Shown: positions 15,918-23,867 of the stretch, in pieces
Layout of the letters: every line of letters starts with the position of its first letter
Position numbering within the stretch: position 1 is the first letter of the stretch
Source: JBOGXF01 sp050694275
GTDB lineage: Bacteria; Actinomycetota; CADDZG01; WHSQ01
DNA: 40,260 nucleotides
NCBI GenBank assembly: GCA_050694275.1
Contig: JBOGXF010000197.1
Span: forward strand, 1-40,260
Reading direction: 5' to 3'
The notes under the pieces: generated by a model
Databases searched by the model: none
What the model was told of the DNA's origin: nothing
Seen by the model: only the letters and a program-made list of their open reading frames with translations
Made by a program: the position numbers and the translations under genes

Positions 15918-17600
15918 ATGCTTAAGTCCAAGAAGCTGTTCGCGCTGTTGTTCGCGATGACGCTCGTCGCGGCGGCATGTGGAGGAGACGATGGCGACGG
16001 CGACGGAGGTGACGCCGAAGAGGCGACCGCGACCCTGACGTTCGCGGGGGCGGCGGATCCCATCGTGCTCGACGGGTTCCTCGTGTCCGACGGTGAGTCG
16101 CTGCGCGCGATAGACCAGATGTTCGAAGGTCTCGTGACGCTCGAGCTCGGCGGCACGGAGCTCGAGCCCGGGCTGGCAACCGACTGGGAGGCATCGGAAG
16201 ACGGCACCGAGTGGACGTTCAACCTGCGCGACGGCGTGACGTTCCACGACGGCGAGCCGTTCAACGCCGACGCGGTCTGCTTCAACTTCGAGCGGTGGTT
16301 CAACGCGAAGGGCTCGTTCCAGAATCCCGCCGCGACTTACTACTGGCAGACGGTGTTCGGCGGCTTCGCCGAGACCGATCCCGACAGCGGCGCACCGGAG
16401 GACTCGCTGTACGAGAGCTGCGAGGTGGTCGACGAATCGACGGTGACGCTCACGCTCACCAGTCCGTCCGCCGCGTTCCTCCCGGCCATGGCGCTTACCA
16501 ACTTCACGTTCGCGAGCCCGGCGGCGCTCGAAGAGTTCGACGCCGACGCGGGCCGGGTCGACGCCGAAGGGATCTTCCGGGCAACCGGGACCTACGGCAC
16601 CGAGCACCCGACGGGAACGGGGCCGTTCATGTTCCAGGAGTGGGTCCGGGGCGATCACCTCACGATGGTCCGCAACCCCAACTACTGGGGCGAGATCGAG
16701 GGCAATATCGGGACCTTGATCTTCAGGCCGATCCCCGACAACGCGGCGCGCCTCCAGGCGCTGCAGACCGGCGAGATCCAGGGTTACGACCTCGTCGAGC
16801 CGCAGGACTTCGAGACGATCTCGGGCGATGCCAACCTGCAGCTGCTCGAGCGGCCCGCGTTCAACGTCGGCTACATCGGATTCACCCAGACGATCGAGCC
16901 GCTGGACGACATCGCGGTGCGGCAGGCGATTGCCCACGCGATCGACCGCCAGGAACTCGTGGACGCGTTCTACGCGGGACAGGGCGAGGTCGCGCACGAG
17001 TTCATGCCCCCCGAGCTGTTCGGCTACGCCGACGACGTCACCCAGTACGAGTTCGATCCCGATAGGGCGAGACAGCTCCTCGAAGACGAGGGCTACACGC
17101 TCCCGGTCGAGATCGGTCCGTTCGCGTTTCCGACCGACGTGTCGCGGCCGTACATGCCCGATCCGAGAGCCAACTTCCAGGCCATGGTCGAAGACCTCGA
17201 GGCGTGCTGCTTCACGGTCCAGACCACCTCCGATACGTGGAGTCCGGACTTCCTCGACAAGGCCCAGGGTGGTGACTACGCCCTGCATCTGCTCGGGTGG
17301 ACCGGCGACTTCGGCGATCCCGACAACTTCCTGGGGACGTTCTTCCAGTCGGAGCAGGCGGCGTGGGGCTTCGACAACGAGGAGATCTTCAACTGCCTCG
17401 ACGACGCCGAGGTGGAGACCGACGAGCAGACCCGCACCGAGTTGTACGAGGAGTGCAACCGCATCATCATGGACTTCCTGCCGGGCCTGCCCTACGTCCA
17501 CACGAAGCCGGCGCTAGCGTTCACCCAGAACGTCACCGGTTACGTTCCGAGTCCGGTGTCGCTCGAGCCGTTCTCCGTCGTCACGGTCGAGGGTCAGTAG
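15918..17600 (+). CDS. ABC transporter substrate-binding lipoprotein (SBP family 5, peptide type)
   Basis: 560 aa. A lipoprotein signal peptide (MLKSKKLFALLFAMTLVAAA followed by C21) anchors the protein outside the membrane. An acidic Gly-Asp linker precedes the family 5 solute-binding fold: DGTEWTFNLRDGVTFHDGEPF, a hallmark of oligopeptide- and dipeptide-binding proteins, and NPNYWGEIEG. It captures peptides or similar solutes for the two permeases and two ATPases encoded next. Start ATG 15918 is chosen for the signal peptide; an ATG at 15908 opens only a 5-codon frame. A 14-bp hairpin after the stop may protect this message or reduce read-through, giving more binding protein than permease. 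The ligand cannot be told from sequence. Confidence 0.92.
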   Translation: MLKSKKLFALLFAMTLVAAACGGDDGDGDGGDAEEATATLTFAGAADPIVLDGFLVSDGESLRAIDQMFEGLVTLELGGTELEPGLATDWEASEDGTEWTFNLRDGVTFHDGEPFNADAVCFNFERWFNAKGSFQNPAATYYWQTVFGGFAETDPDSGAPEDSLYESCEVVDESTVTLTLTSPSAAFLPAMALTNFTFASPAALEEFDADAGRVDAEGIFRATGTYGTEHPTGTGPFMFQEWVRGDHLTMVRNPNYWGEIEGNIGTLIFRPIPDNAARLQALQTGEIQGYDLVEPQDFETISGDANLQLLERPAFNVGYIGFTQTIEPLDDIAVRQAIAHAIDRQELVDAFYAGQGEVAHEFMPPELFGYADDVTQYEFDPDRARQLLEDEGYTLPVEIGPFAFPTDVSRPYMPDPRANFQAMVEDLEACCFTVQTTSDTWSPDFLDKAQGGDYALHLLGWTGDFGDPDNFLGTFFQSEQAAWGFDNEEIFNCLDDAEVETDEQTRTELYEECNRIIMDFLPGLPYVHTKPALAFTQNVTGYVPSPVSLEPFSVVTVEGQ

Positions 17601-17616
17601 TAGAGGATCGAACAGG

Positions 17617-17651
17617 CAAGAGGCGCGGGGCGATGACCCCCGCGCCTCTTG
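17617..17651 (+). terminator. Strong intra-operon hairpin after the binding-protein gene
   Basis: CAAGAGGCGCGGGG (17617-17630) pairs perfectly with CCCCGCGCCTCTTG (17638-17651), 14 bp with a 7-nt loop. It lies between the binding-protein stop and the first permease start, a usual site for partial terminators or mRNA-stabilising stems in ABC operons. There is only a weak T stretch (TGTTTG) afterwards. Confidence 0.6.
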
Positions 17652-17684
17652 TGTTTGCCTGATGCTCGCCTAGGCTCGAGGCAG

Positions 17685-18689
17685 ATGCTGAGGTACATCG
17701 CCCGCCGGTTGCTGCTGCTGATCCCGATCCTCATCGGGTTGTCGATCCTCGTGTTCGTGTTCATCCGCGCGCTCCCGGGGGGGCCCGCCATCGCCCTGCT
17801 GGGCGAGCGCGCTACCGAAGAGTCCGTCGAGGCGATCGAGCGAGAGCTGGGGCTCGACCGTCCGCTCCACGTCCAGTACTTCAAGTACGCCGGCAACCTC
17901 GTCACCGGCGACCTCGGCAGCTCGATCTCCACGCGCCGTCCGGTGTCCGAGGAGCTCGTGCAGCGTTTCCCGGCGACGGTCGAGCTCGGTCTGGCGGCGA
18001 TGCTCTTTGCCATCGTGGTGGGCGTTCCCCTCGGATACGTCGCAGCCAAGCGCTATCAGGGCGTCGTCGATCAGCTCAGCCTCGTGGGCTCGCTAATCGG
18101 GATCAGCTTTCCGATCTTCTTCCTCGCGTTGATCCTCAAGTTCGTGTTCGCTGTCAAGCTCGGGTGGCTACCGAGCATCGGACGGATCGACGTCACGCGC
18201 GCGCTCGATCACCCGACCAACTTCTACGTCCTGGACGCGATCGTCGCCGGCGATATGGGCGCGCTCGTCGACGTGCTCAAGCACCTCGTGCTGCCGGCGA
18301 TCGCGCTGGGCACCATCCCACTCGCGATCGTCGCCCGTATCACGCGCGCCGCAACCCTGGACGTGATGAACGAGGACTACGTCCGGACCGCGCGCGCCAA
18401 GGGGCTCGACCCGATGGTCGTCGACCGGCGGCACATCTTGCGCAACGCGATGCTTCCGGTGGTGACCGTCGTCGGCCTTCAGACCGGTCTACTGCTGACC
18501 GGTGCCGTTCTGACCGAGACGGTGTTCGCGTGGAATGGGGTCGGACTGTGGATGCTCAACGCCATCCGCTTTCGTGACTTCGCGGTCCTTCAGGGCGGCA
18601 TCCTGTTCTTCGCGGTCGTAGTCGTCGTGGTCAACCTGCTGGTCGACATCTCGTACGCGTTCCTGAACCCGAGAATCAGGTACCGATGA
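17685..18689 (+). CDS. Peptide-type ABC transporter permease (DppB/OppB-like)
   Basis: 334 aa. It starts MLRYIARRLLLLIPILIGLS, the classic N-terminus of DppB-type permeases, with about six transmembrane helices. The EAA-loop region (DVMNEDYVRTARAKGLDP) contacts the ATPase subunits, and VFAWNGVGLW is typical of the subfamily. The ATG at 17685 has GAGG 3 nt upstream; TAGGCT eight nt before it could alternatively be a leaderless -10. The start is preferred over upstream in-frame codons because the family N-terminus matches here. It overlaps the second permease gene by 4 nt. Confidence 0.92.
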   Translation: MLRYIARRLLLLIPILIGLSILVFVFIRALPGGPAIALLGERATEESVEAIERELGLDRPLHVQYFKYAGNLVTGDLGSSISTRRPVSEELVQRFPATVELGLAAMLFAIVVGVPLGYVAAKRYQGVVDQLSLVGSLIGISFPIFFLALILKFVFAVKLGWLPSIGRIDVTRALDHPTNFYVLDAIVAGDMGALVDVLKHLVLPAIALGTIPLAIVARITRAATLDVMNEDYVRTARAKGLDPMVVDRRHILRNAMLPVVTVVGLQTGLLLTGAVLTETVFAWNGVGLWMLNAIRFRDFAVLQGGILFFAVVVVVVNLLVDISYAFLNPRIRYR

Positions 18690-19582
18690 GTGTCGCCGAA
18701 GCCGAGGCCCAAGAGCTACGCGTCGAGCAGCCGTCGGGGCTGTGGCGAGACGCATTCGACCGCCTGCGGAGGAACCCGGCGGCGATCGTCGGGTTCGTGC
18801 TGATCTCGGTGTTCGTGCTGGGGGCCGTGTTGGCGGAGCAGATCGCGCCCTTCGGGACCCGCGCGCAAGTTGGCCCCCTCGACGTCAATCCCGCCGGTCC
18901 GTCGGCCGAGCATCTCATGGGTCTCGACGAGCAGGGGCGGGACTTCTTCTCGCGCGTCGTGTTCGGCGCGCGCTTCTCGCTGCTCGCCGGGCTCGTCTCG
19001 GTCGCGATCGGTCTCTCAATCGGGCTCTTGCTCGGCGCCACCGCCGGCTACCTCGGGGGATGGGTCGACACCCTGATCATGCGGGTCATGGACGTCATGC
19101 TGTCGATCCCCGGACTGTTGCTCGCCATCGGTCTCGTGACGGCTCTGGGTCGCGGGCTCTTCCAGGTCATGATCGCCGTCGGGGTGGTCAACATCCCGAT
19201 CTTCGCCCGGCTGCTGCGGGGGGCGATCCTCGCACAACGCGAATCCGATTACGTGCTCGCGGCGCGCTCTCTCGGCGTCCCAGGACGCAGGCTCTTGCTC
19301 GTGCACATCCTGCCGAACTCGCTCGCGCCGGTGATCGTGCAGGCGACACTGGCGATGGCGACCGCGATCATCGACGTCGCCGGCCTCAGTTTCGTCGGGC
19401 TGGGTCCGGCCGATCCGCGTCTGCCGGAGTGGGGCGCCATGCTCGCCGAGAGCGCCGACCGGCTGGGGCAGGCGACACATCTCGTGTTCTTCCCCGGTTT
19501 CGCCATCGTGATCAGCGTCCTCGGGCTCAACCTCATCGGCGACGGGCTGCGTGAGGCCATCGACCCCAAGCTGAGGTCATGA
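18686..19582 (+). CDS. Peptide-type ABC transporter permease (DppC/OppC-like)
   Basis: 298 aa; the ATG overlaps the previous stop (ATGA). An N-terminal cytoplasmic stretch with LWRDAFDRLRRNPAAIVG (OppC_N type) precedes the first helix, then GLDEQGRDFFSRVVFGARFS and the EAA loop RESDYVLAARSLGVPGRRLL, which contacts the ATPases. About six transmembrane helices are visible. It pairs with the upstream permease to form the membrane channel, and it overlaps the first ATPase gene by 4 nt. Confidence 0.92.
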   Translation: MSVAEAEAQELRVEQPSGLWRDAFDRLRRNPAAIVGFVLISVFVLGAVLAEQIAPFGTRAQVGPLDVNPAGPSAEHLMGLDEQGRDFFSRVVFGARFSLLAGLVSVAIGLSIGLLLGATAGYLGGWVDTLIMRVMDVMLSIPGLLLAIGLVTALGRGLFQVMIAVGVVNIPIFARLLRGAILAQRESDYVLAARSLGVPGRRLLLVHILPNSLAPVIVQATLAMATAIIDVAGLSFVGLGPADPRLPEWGAMLAESADRLGQATHLVFFPGFAIVISVLGLNLIGDGLREAIDPKLRS

Positions 19583-20613
19583 CCGAGCCCCTGCTGTCGG
19601 TCCGCGACCTCGAGGTCAAGTTCTTCACCCGGCGTGCCACCGTGCACGCGGTCCGGGGCATCTCTTTCGATCTCGCTCCCGGCGAGACCCTCGGGATAGT
19701 CGGGGAGTCCGGTTGCGGCAAGAGCGTGTCGACACTCGCGATGCTCGGCATCCTCGCCAGGCAGGGCCGGGCGACGGGCGGCGAGGTCGCCTTCGAGGGC
19801 AGGGACCTGCTGAAGCTCCCCGATTCCCAGCTCCGCCAGATCCGGGGGCGCGACCTCGCGATGATCTTTCAGGACCCGATGACGTCGCTGAACCCGGTGC
19901 TGAAGATCGGGCGCCAGCTCACCGAGACGCTGGTCAAGCACCTCGACATGGGCAAGGACGACGCGATGGATGAGGCCGCCCGGCTTCTCGACCGTGTCGG
20001 CATCCCGGCGGCCCCGGAGCGACTGAATGACTTTCCCCACCAGTTCTCCGGCGGGATGCGGCAGCGGGTCATGATCGCCATGGCGATCGCGTGCCGTCCC
20101 AAGGTTCTCATCGCCGACGAGCCCACGACCGCACTCGACGTCACGATCCAGGCCCAGATCCTCGATCTCCTTCGTCACCTCGTCCGGGAGGAGGGAATGG
20201 CGCTGATCCTCATCACCCACGACCTGGGCGTCGTCGCCGGTGTGTGCGAACGCACGAACGTCATGTACGCGGGCCGCTTCGTCGAGACCGCTCCGACGAC
20301 TGAGCTGTTCGCTCGTCCGCGCCATCCCTACACCCTGGGACTGTTGAAATCCGTGCCGCGCCTCGACGCCTCGCGCAAGGAGAAGCTCGATCCCATCGGC
20401 GGAGCACCGCGCGATCTCACCGAGTTGTTCAAGGGATGCTCGTTCGCGCCGCGCTGCCAGTACGCGGTCGCGGAATCGTGGGAGCACACCCCCGAGCTCC
20501 GCCCCATCGACGGGACCGGCCACCTCGTCGCGTGCTTCAATCCCGTTCCGCCTTCGGACATGCCGGACGTCCAGACCGCCGACGCTCTCGATCACCATGG
20601 AGACCCGCGGTGA
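19579..20613 (+). CDS. Peptide ABC transporter ATPase (DppD/OppD-like)
   Basis: 344 aa. All ATPase motifs are intact: Walker A GESGCGKS, Q-loop IFQDPMTSLNP, signature FSGGMRQRV, Walker B VLIADEPTTALDV and switch histidine LITHDLG. The C-terminal oligopeptide-type extension contains the cysteine-bearing segment GCSFAPRCQYA, which in DppD/OppD proteins can bind a small Fe-S cluster. It energises import together with the next gene product at the inner face of the membrane. It overlaps its neighbours by 4 nt on each side. Confidence 0.94.
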   Translation: MTEPLLSVRDLEVKFFTRRATVHAVRGISFDLAPGETLGIVGESGCGKSVSTLAMLGILARQGRATGGEVAFEGRDLLKLPDSQLRQIRGRDLAMIFQDPMTSLNPVLKIGRQLTETLVKHLDMGKDDAMDEAARLLDRVGIPAAPERLNDFPHQFSGGMRQRVMIAMAIACRPKVLIADEPTTALDVTIQAQILDLLRHLVREEGMALILITHDLGVVAGVCERTNVMYAGRFVETAPTTELFARPRHPYTLGLLKSVPRLDASRKEKLDPIGGAPRDLTELFKGCSFAPRCQYAVAESWEHTPELRPIDGTGHLVACFNPVPPSDMPDVQTADALDHHGDPR

Positions 20614-21701
20614 ACGGAAACGGTGCGAGAAATCTCGTCGAGATCGAGGGGCTCAAGATGTATTTCCCGATCCGTTCGGGGATGGTGATGGAGCGCCACG
20701 TCGGCGACGTGAAGGCGGTCGACGACGTCTCCTTCGAGATCAAACGGGGCGAGACCCTTGGGTTGGTCGGTGAGTCGGGCTGCGGCAAGACCACGGTGGG
20801 CCGTACGATCCTGCGCCTGTACGAACCGACCGCGGGCCGTATCAGGTTCGACGGACGAGACATCTCCGCGCTCAAAGGGAGAGAGCTCCGGAAGCTGAGG
20901 CGCCGGATGCAGATGGTCTTTCAGGATCCGTACTCGTCTCTCAACCCCCGGCGCAACGTCGCCAACATCGTGGGGGAGCCGCTCAGGGTGCACGGGATCG
21001 CATCCGGACGTGATCTCGACGCGCGCGTGCGGAAGGCGCTCGACGTCGTCGGGCTCCCGGTTGATGCCGCCAACCGTTATCCGCACGAGTTCTCCGGGGG
21101 TCAGCGACAACGGATCGGCCTGGCGCGCTCGCTCGCGCTCAATCCCGACCTGATCGTGTGCGACGAGCCGGTGTCCGCTCTCGACGTTTCGATCCAGGCG
21201 CAGATCATCAATCTGCTCGAGGAGCTGCAGGACGAGTTCGAGCTCACCTATCTGTTCATTGCGCACGACCTCGCGGTGGTGCGACACATCTCGGACCGCA
21301 TCGCGGTCATGTATCTCGGCAAGATCGTCGAGATCGCGCCCGCGGCGGAGCTCTACGAGCGCCCGCTCCATCCCTATACGAGGGCGCTCCTGTCGGCGGT
21401 TCCAATACCCGACCCGGTCGTCGAGCGGGGGCGCGAACGCATCCTGCTGGTGGGCGACATCCCCTCGCCGGCACACCCGCCGCCCGGGTGTCGCTTTCAC
21501 ACCCGCTGCCCGTTCGCGCAGCCCGAACGGTGTCCCGACGAAGTCCCGGAGCTGCGCTCGCTCGCGAGCGGGCACGTCGCCGCGTGCCACTACGCCGAGG
21601 ACATCGAGGCCGGCAGGATCAAGCCGCATGAGGTCGAGCCACTCGTCGAGATAGGCTCCCAGCCCGACATACTCGAACCGGATCAACCTTCGGCGATCTA
21701 G
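20610..21701 (+). CDS. Peptide ABC transporter ATPase (DppF/OppF-like)
   Basis: 363 aa. The GTG at 20610 overlaps the previous stop (GTGA) and gives the expected N-terminus (LVEIEGLKMYFPI). Motifs: Walker A GESGCGKTT, Q-loop VFQDPYSSLNPRR, signature FSGGQRQRI, Walker B LIVCDEPVSALDV and switch histidine FIAHDLAVV. The oligopeptide-type C-terminus contains PGCRFHTRCPFAQPERC. It pairs with the preceding ATPase as the nucleotide-binding heterodimer. The C-terminal tail beyond the cysteine segment is somewhat long and acidic. Confidence 0.94.
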   Translation: MNGNGARNLVEIEGLKMYFPIRSGMVMERHVGDVKAVDDVSFEIKRGETLGLVGESGCGKTTVGRTILRLYEPTAGRIRFDGRDISALKGRELRKLRRRMQMVFQDPYSSLNPRRNVANIVGEPLRVHGIASGRDLDARVRKALDVVGLPVDAANRYPHEFSGGQRQRIGLARSLALNPDLIVCDEPVSALDVSIQAQIINLLEELQDEFELTYLFIAHDLAVVRHISDRIAVMYLGKIVEIAPAAELYERPLHPYTRALLSAVPIPDPVVERGRERILLVGDIPSPAHPPPGCRFHTRCPFAQPERCPDEVPELRSLASGHVAACHYAEDIEAGRIKPHEVEPLVEIGSQPDILEPDQPSAI

Positions 21702-21727
21702 GCGCCTGACGACACGGGAGGTACGCG

Positions 21728-21943
21728 GTGGCCGGTTGGGGAGACGACCCCGAGCTCGAACGACTCCGAGGACTCATCGAGGACGGCTGGGAGGTCGTCG
21801 AGATCACCGAAGACGCAAGCGCGCCGGGAGGACCGGCTGACGTGGTCAAGCTCCAGAAAGGAGCCGAGAGCGTCGAGGTCACCTCGGACCACCTCGCGTT
21901 CCACCGCTACGTCGAATACCTCCGCGAGGAACAGCCCGACTAA
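21728..21943 (+). CDS. 71-aa conserved-looking small protein, unknown function
   Basis: GTG start with GGGAGG 5 nt upstream, 26 nt after the last ATPase gene, so probably co-transcribed with the transporter. The protein is acidic and soluble (no signal peptide or membrane helix) and is predicted as alternating helix and strand: WGDDPELERLRGLIEDGWEVVEI, a central DVVKLQKGAESVEVTSD and a final helix HRYVEYLREEQ. The good ribosome site, codon bias like its neighbours and a following 12-bp hairpin argue that it is real. I do not recognise the family and assign no function. Confidence 0.7.
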   Translation: MAGWGDDPELERLRGLIEDGWEVVEITEDASAPGGPADVVKLQKGAESVEVTSDHLAFHRYVEYLREEQPD

Positions 21944-21945
21944 CC

Positions 21946-21994
21946 GCCGAGTGGTCGTAGAACGACCTCTGAGGGCGCCTGGCGACCACTCGGC
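21946..21994 (+). terminator. Perfect 12-bp inverted repeat after the transporter operon
   Basis: GCCGAGTGGTCG (21946-21957) pairs with CGACCACTCGGC (21983-21994). Within it GGTCG-TAGAA-CGACC (21953-21967) offers a shorter, mutually exclusive hairpin. It starts 2 nt after the stop at 21943, so termination of the operon is the simplest role. The alternative pairing also allows an antiterminator arrangement. Confidence 0.55.
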
Positions 21995-22010
21995 ACGGGG
22001 TTTGAGGCGC

Positions 22011-22039
22011 TTGCAATAGCTAGCGAGGGCCGCTAGGGT
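22011..22039 (+). promoter_or_regulatory. Putative promoter of the RlpA-like gene
   Basis: TTGCAA (22011-22016) and TAGGGT (22034-22039) are separated by 17 bp. The predicted transcript would begin near 22046 and carry a leader of about 160 nt, which holds several strong stems. Confidence 0.4.
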
Positions 22040-22045
22040 CCCTCG

Positions 22046-22204
22046 GTCCGATCGGCCGGGTGCGGACGCCCGGCCGTAGCCCCCCGGGGTCCGCTGCGGC
22101 TCGCCGGGCGGCGACCTCTCGGACCAATCGCGGGAGAGGTCGCCGGGCCTCACGGTTTGCGGGCGAGGCTCGGGCTCAGCCAGACAGACGGAAGGAGTGA
22201 CGCG
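22046..22204 (+). promoter_or_regulatory. Structured 5' leader, candidate cis-regulatory RNA
   Basis: This leader contains two perfect stems: CGGCCGGG (22053-22060) with CCCGGCCG (22069-22076), and CGGCGACCTCTC (22109-22120) with GAGAGGTCGCCG (22134-22145). A further CGAGGG/CCCTCG pair (22024-22029/22040-22045) lies at its 5' edge. It precedes a secreted cell-wall protein, a gene type whose leaders often carry riboswitches in Actinobacteria. I could not match it to the c-di-AMP (ydaO) consensus or another class that I know. The ribosome site GAAGGAG (22191-22197) lies outside the stems. Confidence 0.4.
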
Positions 22205-23122
22205 ATGACGCGTCTACCCCGGGCCGCGTGGCGCGCCCTCATCCCCCTGTCCCTCGCCCTCGTCGTCGCGACCGCCGGCGCCGCGCTCGCGCAGGAGCCG
22301 CGCCAGCCGGTGCTCGACTCCGCGCCCAAGGAGGTCGGTTTCAGACGCGGTGCGGCGGTACGGGGGCATCTCGAGGGCGGCATGCCGGGTGACGAGGTTG
22401 CGCTCGAACGCCGGAAGCCACACGGAGAGTGGCGGACGATCCGCACGCAGATGATCGACGAGGAGGGCCGGGTCGAGTTCCGCCTTTCGGATCTCAGAAG
22501 AACGGCGGATTACAGGCTCGCTTACACCGATCCGGCGACCGAGCTGACGGCGAGCGAGACGGCGCGCATCCGGGTGAGGCCGAAGCTTCGGTTCCGTCTC
22601 CGGCCCAATGATATCTTGAAGGGCCGTACCGTCAAGCTCACCGGGAGCCTCTACCCGAAGACCGCAACGGTCCGCCGGGTCGTCATCCATCAGAGGGTGG
22701 CGGGAGAATGGCGGTGGATCGACAAGGTGTCCGTCAAGGACGGGTCGTTCTCCGCGGCCTTCAAGGCTCGCCGCCGTGGTTACCGGAGCATCCGGGTCAC
22801 GTTCCGAGGGGACGAGTTCAACCCGAGGAAGGCGGCGCGTCGGACGTTGCGTGTCTACAACCGTGCGCTTGCGACCTGGTACGGTCCCGGGTTCTACGGG
22901 AACCGCACCGCATGCGGGAAGCGTCTGGGCAGCGAGACCCTTGGGGTCGCGCACCGGAGCCTCCCGTGTGGCACCAAGGTTGCGATCCTCTACCAGGGGC
23001 GAACGATCACAGTGCCGGTCATTGATCGCGGCCCCTACACGTCGGCCGACTACGATCTCACCCAGGAGACCGCCGAGCGGCTGCGGTTCAGGGGCAGCGA
23101 CACGATCGGCGTGACGCACTAG
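22205..23122 (+). CDS. Secreted RlpA-like double-psi beta-barrel protein
   Basis: 305 aa. ATG 22205 has GAAGGAG 7 nt upstream. A Sec signal peptide (about 1-29, ending AALA before QEP) exports it. Residues about 40-215 are beta-rich and contain Ig-like or bacterial surface repeats (RPNDILKGRTVKLTGSLYPK). The C-terminal 85 residues form the RlpA/expansin-type double-psi barrel: ATWYGPGFYGNRTACGKRL, GVAHRSLPCGTKV, VPVIDRGPY and the DLTQETAERLRF segment with the conserved aspartates. Such domains bind or cleave peptidoglycan glycan strands or act like resuscitation factors; the catalytic Asp in DRGPY is present. It is probably involved in cell wall turnover, and it lies just upstream of the HNH gene and the dcw cluster. 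Confidence 0.88.
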   Translation: MTRLPRAAWRALIPLSLALVVATAGAALAQEPRQPVLDSAPKEVGFRRGAAVRGHLEGGMPGDEVALERRKPHGEWRTIRTQMIDEEGRVEFRLSDLRRTADYRLAYTDPATELTASETARIRVRPKLRFRLRPNDILKGRTVKLTGSLYPKTATVRRVVIHQRVAGEWRWIDKVSVKDGSFSAAFKARRRGYRSIRVTFRGDEFNPRKAARRTLRVYNRALATWYGPGFYGNRTACGKRLGSETLGVAHRSLPCGTKVAILYQGRTITVPVIDRGPYTSADYDLTQETAERLRFRGSDTIGVTH

Positions 23123-23176
23123 CCGTTCGAGCCCGAATCGGGCGGCGATTCGAGATGAATGGCGGCCGGCGCCCCG

Positions 23177-23182
23177 TATACT
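23177..23182 (+). promoter_or_regulatory. -10 element of the HNH gene, probably leaderless
   Basis: TATACT ends 10 nt before the TTG start at 23193 and no Shine-Dalgarno is present, so the transcript is likely leaderless or nearly so. Confidence 0.45.
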
Positions 23183-23192
23183 TGGGCGCACC

Positions 23193-23711
23193 TTGGCAAG
23201 ATCGCTGGTTCTGAACGCGTCGTACCAGCCGCTGTGCGTGGTCCCCGTGCGGCGAGCGCTGGTGCTCGCGCTCAAGGGCAAGGCCGAGGTCATCCATACC
23301 AACGGCCATATCTACCGCTCCGAGAGGCTTGAGATAGCCGCACCCAGCGTGGTGCGGCTGAATTATTTTGTGAAGGTGCCCTACCGGGCGCGGTCCTCGC
23401 TGTCCCGGCGGGCGGTGCTCGTGAGGGACAACTTCGAGTGCCAGTACTGCGGTCGCCGGGCCGAGAACGTCGACCACATCGTCCCCAAGAGCCGGGGAGG
23501 GACGCACAGCTGGGACAATGTCGTCGCCGCCTGCCGGCCGTGCAACTCCCGCAAGGAGAACCGCACGCCGACCGACGTCGGGATGCGGCTCCGGCACCCG
23601 CCCAAACCCCCTCACGAGAGCGTGTGGATCATCGTCGCGGTCGATCGAATGGACCCCTTGTGGGAGCAGTACCTCAGGCTTCCCCGCCGCCTCGCGCCCC
23701 AGCTCGCGTAA
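23193..23711 (+). CDS. HNH endonuclease
   Basis: 172 aa, TTG start. It begins SLVLNASYQPLCVVPVRRAL, the typical opening of a widespread chromosomal actinobacterial HNH family. The nuclease motif is complete: the zinc pair C83/C86 (CQYCG), the D94-H95 pair in VDHIVPKSRGG, the central N109 in SWDNVVAAC and the second zinc pair C114/C117 (CRPCNSRK). The family is often annotated as 5-methylcytosine-specific-like, but its true substrate is unknown. It is not linked to a mobile element here and lies just upstream of mraZ. A strong hairpin ends the transcript. Confidence 0.92.
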   Translation: MARSLVLNASYQPLCVVPVRRALVLALKGKAEVIHTNGHIYRSERLEIAAPSVVRLNYFVKVPYRARSSLSRRAVLVRDNFECQYCGRRAENVDHIVPKSRGGTHSWDNVVAACRPCNSRKENRTPTDVGMRLRHPPKPPHESVWIIVAVDRMDPLWEQYLRLPRRLAPQLA

Positions 23712-23727
23712 GAAAATTCCTCGCGCC

Positions 23728-23753
23728 CGGAAGGTGGCTTTTGCCACCTTCCG
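23728..23753 (+). terminator. Terminator after the HNH gene
   Basis: CGGAAGGTGGC (23728-23738), a TTTT loop and GCCACCTTCCG (23743-23753) form a perfect 11-bp hairpin, 16 nt after the stop. There is no clear T tail, as is common in GC-rich Actinobacteria. Confidence 0.7.
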
Positions 23754-23801
23754 TCCGACTCAGAAGAACACAGTACTTAACAAAACTGCCTTGCGGTAAC
23801 G

Positions 23802-23819
23802 AATTACAATTCTGTAATT
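23802..23819. promoter_or_regulatory. AT-rich palindrome upstream of mraZ
   Basis: AATTACA (23802-23808) and TGTAATT (23813-23819) form a perfect 7+7 inverted repeat with a 4-nt spacer in one of the few AT-rich stretches of the window. It contains TACAAT and TGTAAT, both possible -10 hexamers, so it may be an operator overlapping a dcw promoter. Confidence 0.4.
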
Positions 23820-23831
23820 AGGCTCCCCACG

Positions 23832-23860
23832 TTGACAATGGGGCGCGCCCGCCCTTAACG
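23832..23860 (+). promoter_or_regulatory. Putative mraZ/dcw promoter
   Basis: A perfect TTGACA -35 (23832-23837) is followed at 16-17 bp by CTTAAC/TTAACG, a weak -10. Transcription would start near 23867, at the first MraZ box, which fits autorepression. Confidence 0.45.
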
Positions 23861-23867
23861 TGCCCAT

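Noticed and set aside
15908..15925. Mini ORF with ATG next to GGGGGAGG before the binding-protein gene
   Set aside because: The ATG is too close to the purine run, the frame has only 5 codons, and the next ATG gives a perfect lipoprotein signal peptide.
15771..17501. 576-codon minus-strand frame opposite the peptide-binding lipoprotein gene
   Set aside because: The plus strand encodes a lipoprotein with family 5 motifs; the opposite frame is a shadow.
22046..22204. c-di-AMP (ydaO) riboswitch call for the structured leader
   Set aside because: The gene context fits, but the conserved sequence blocks I remember for this class are not present, so it is listed only as an unclassified structured leader.
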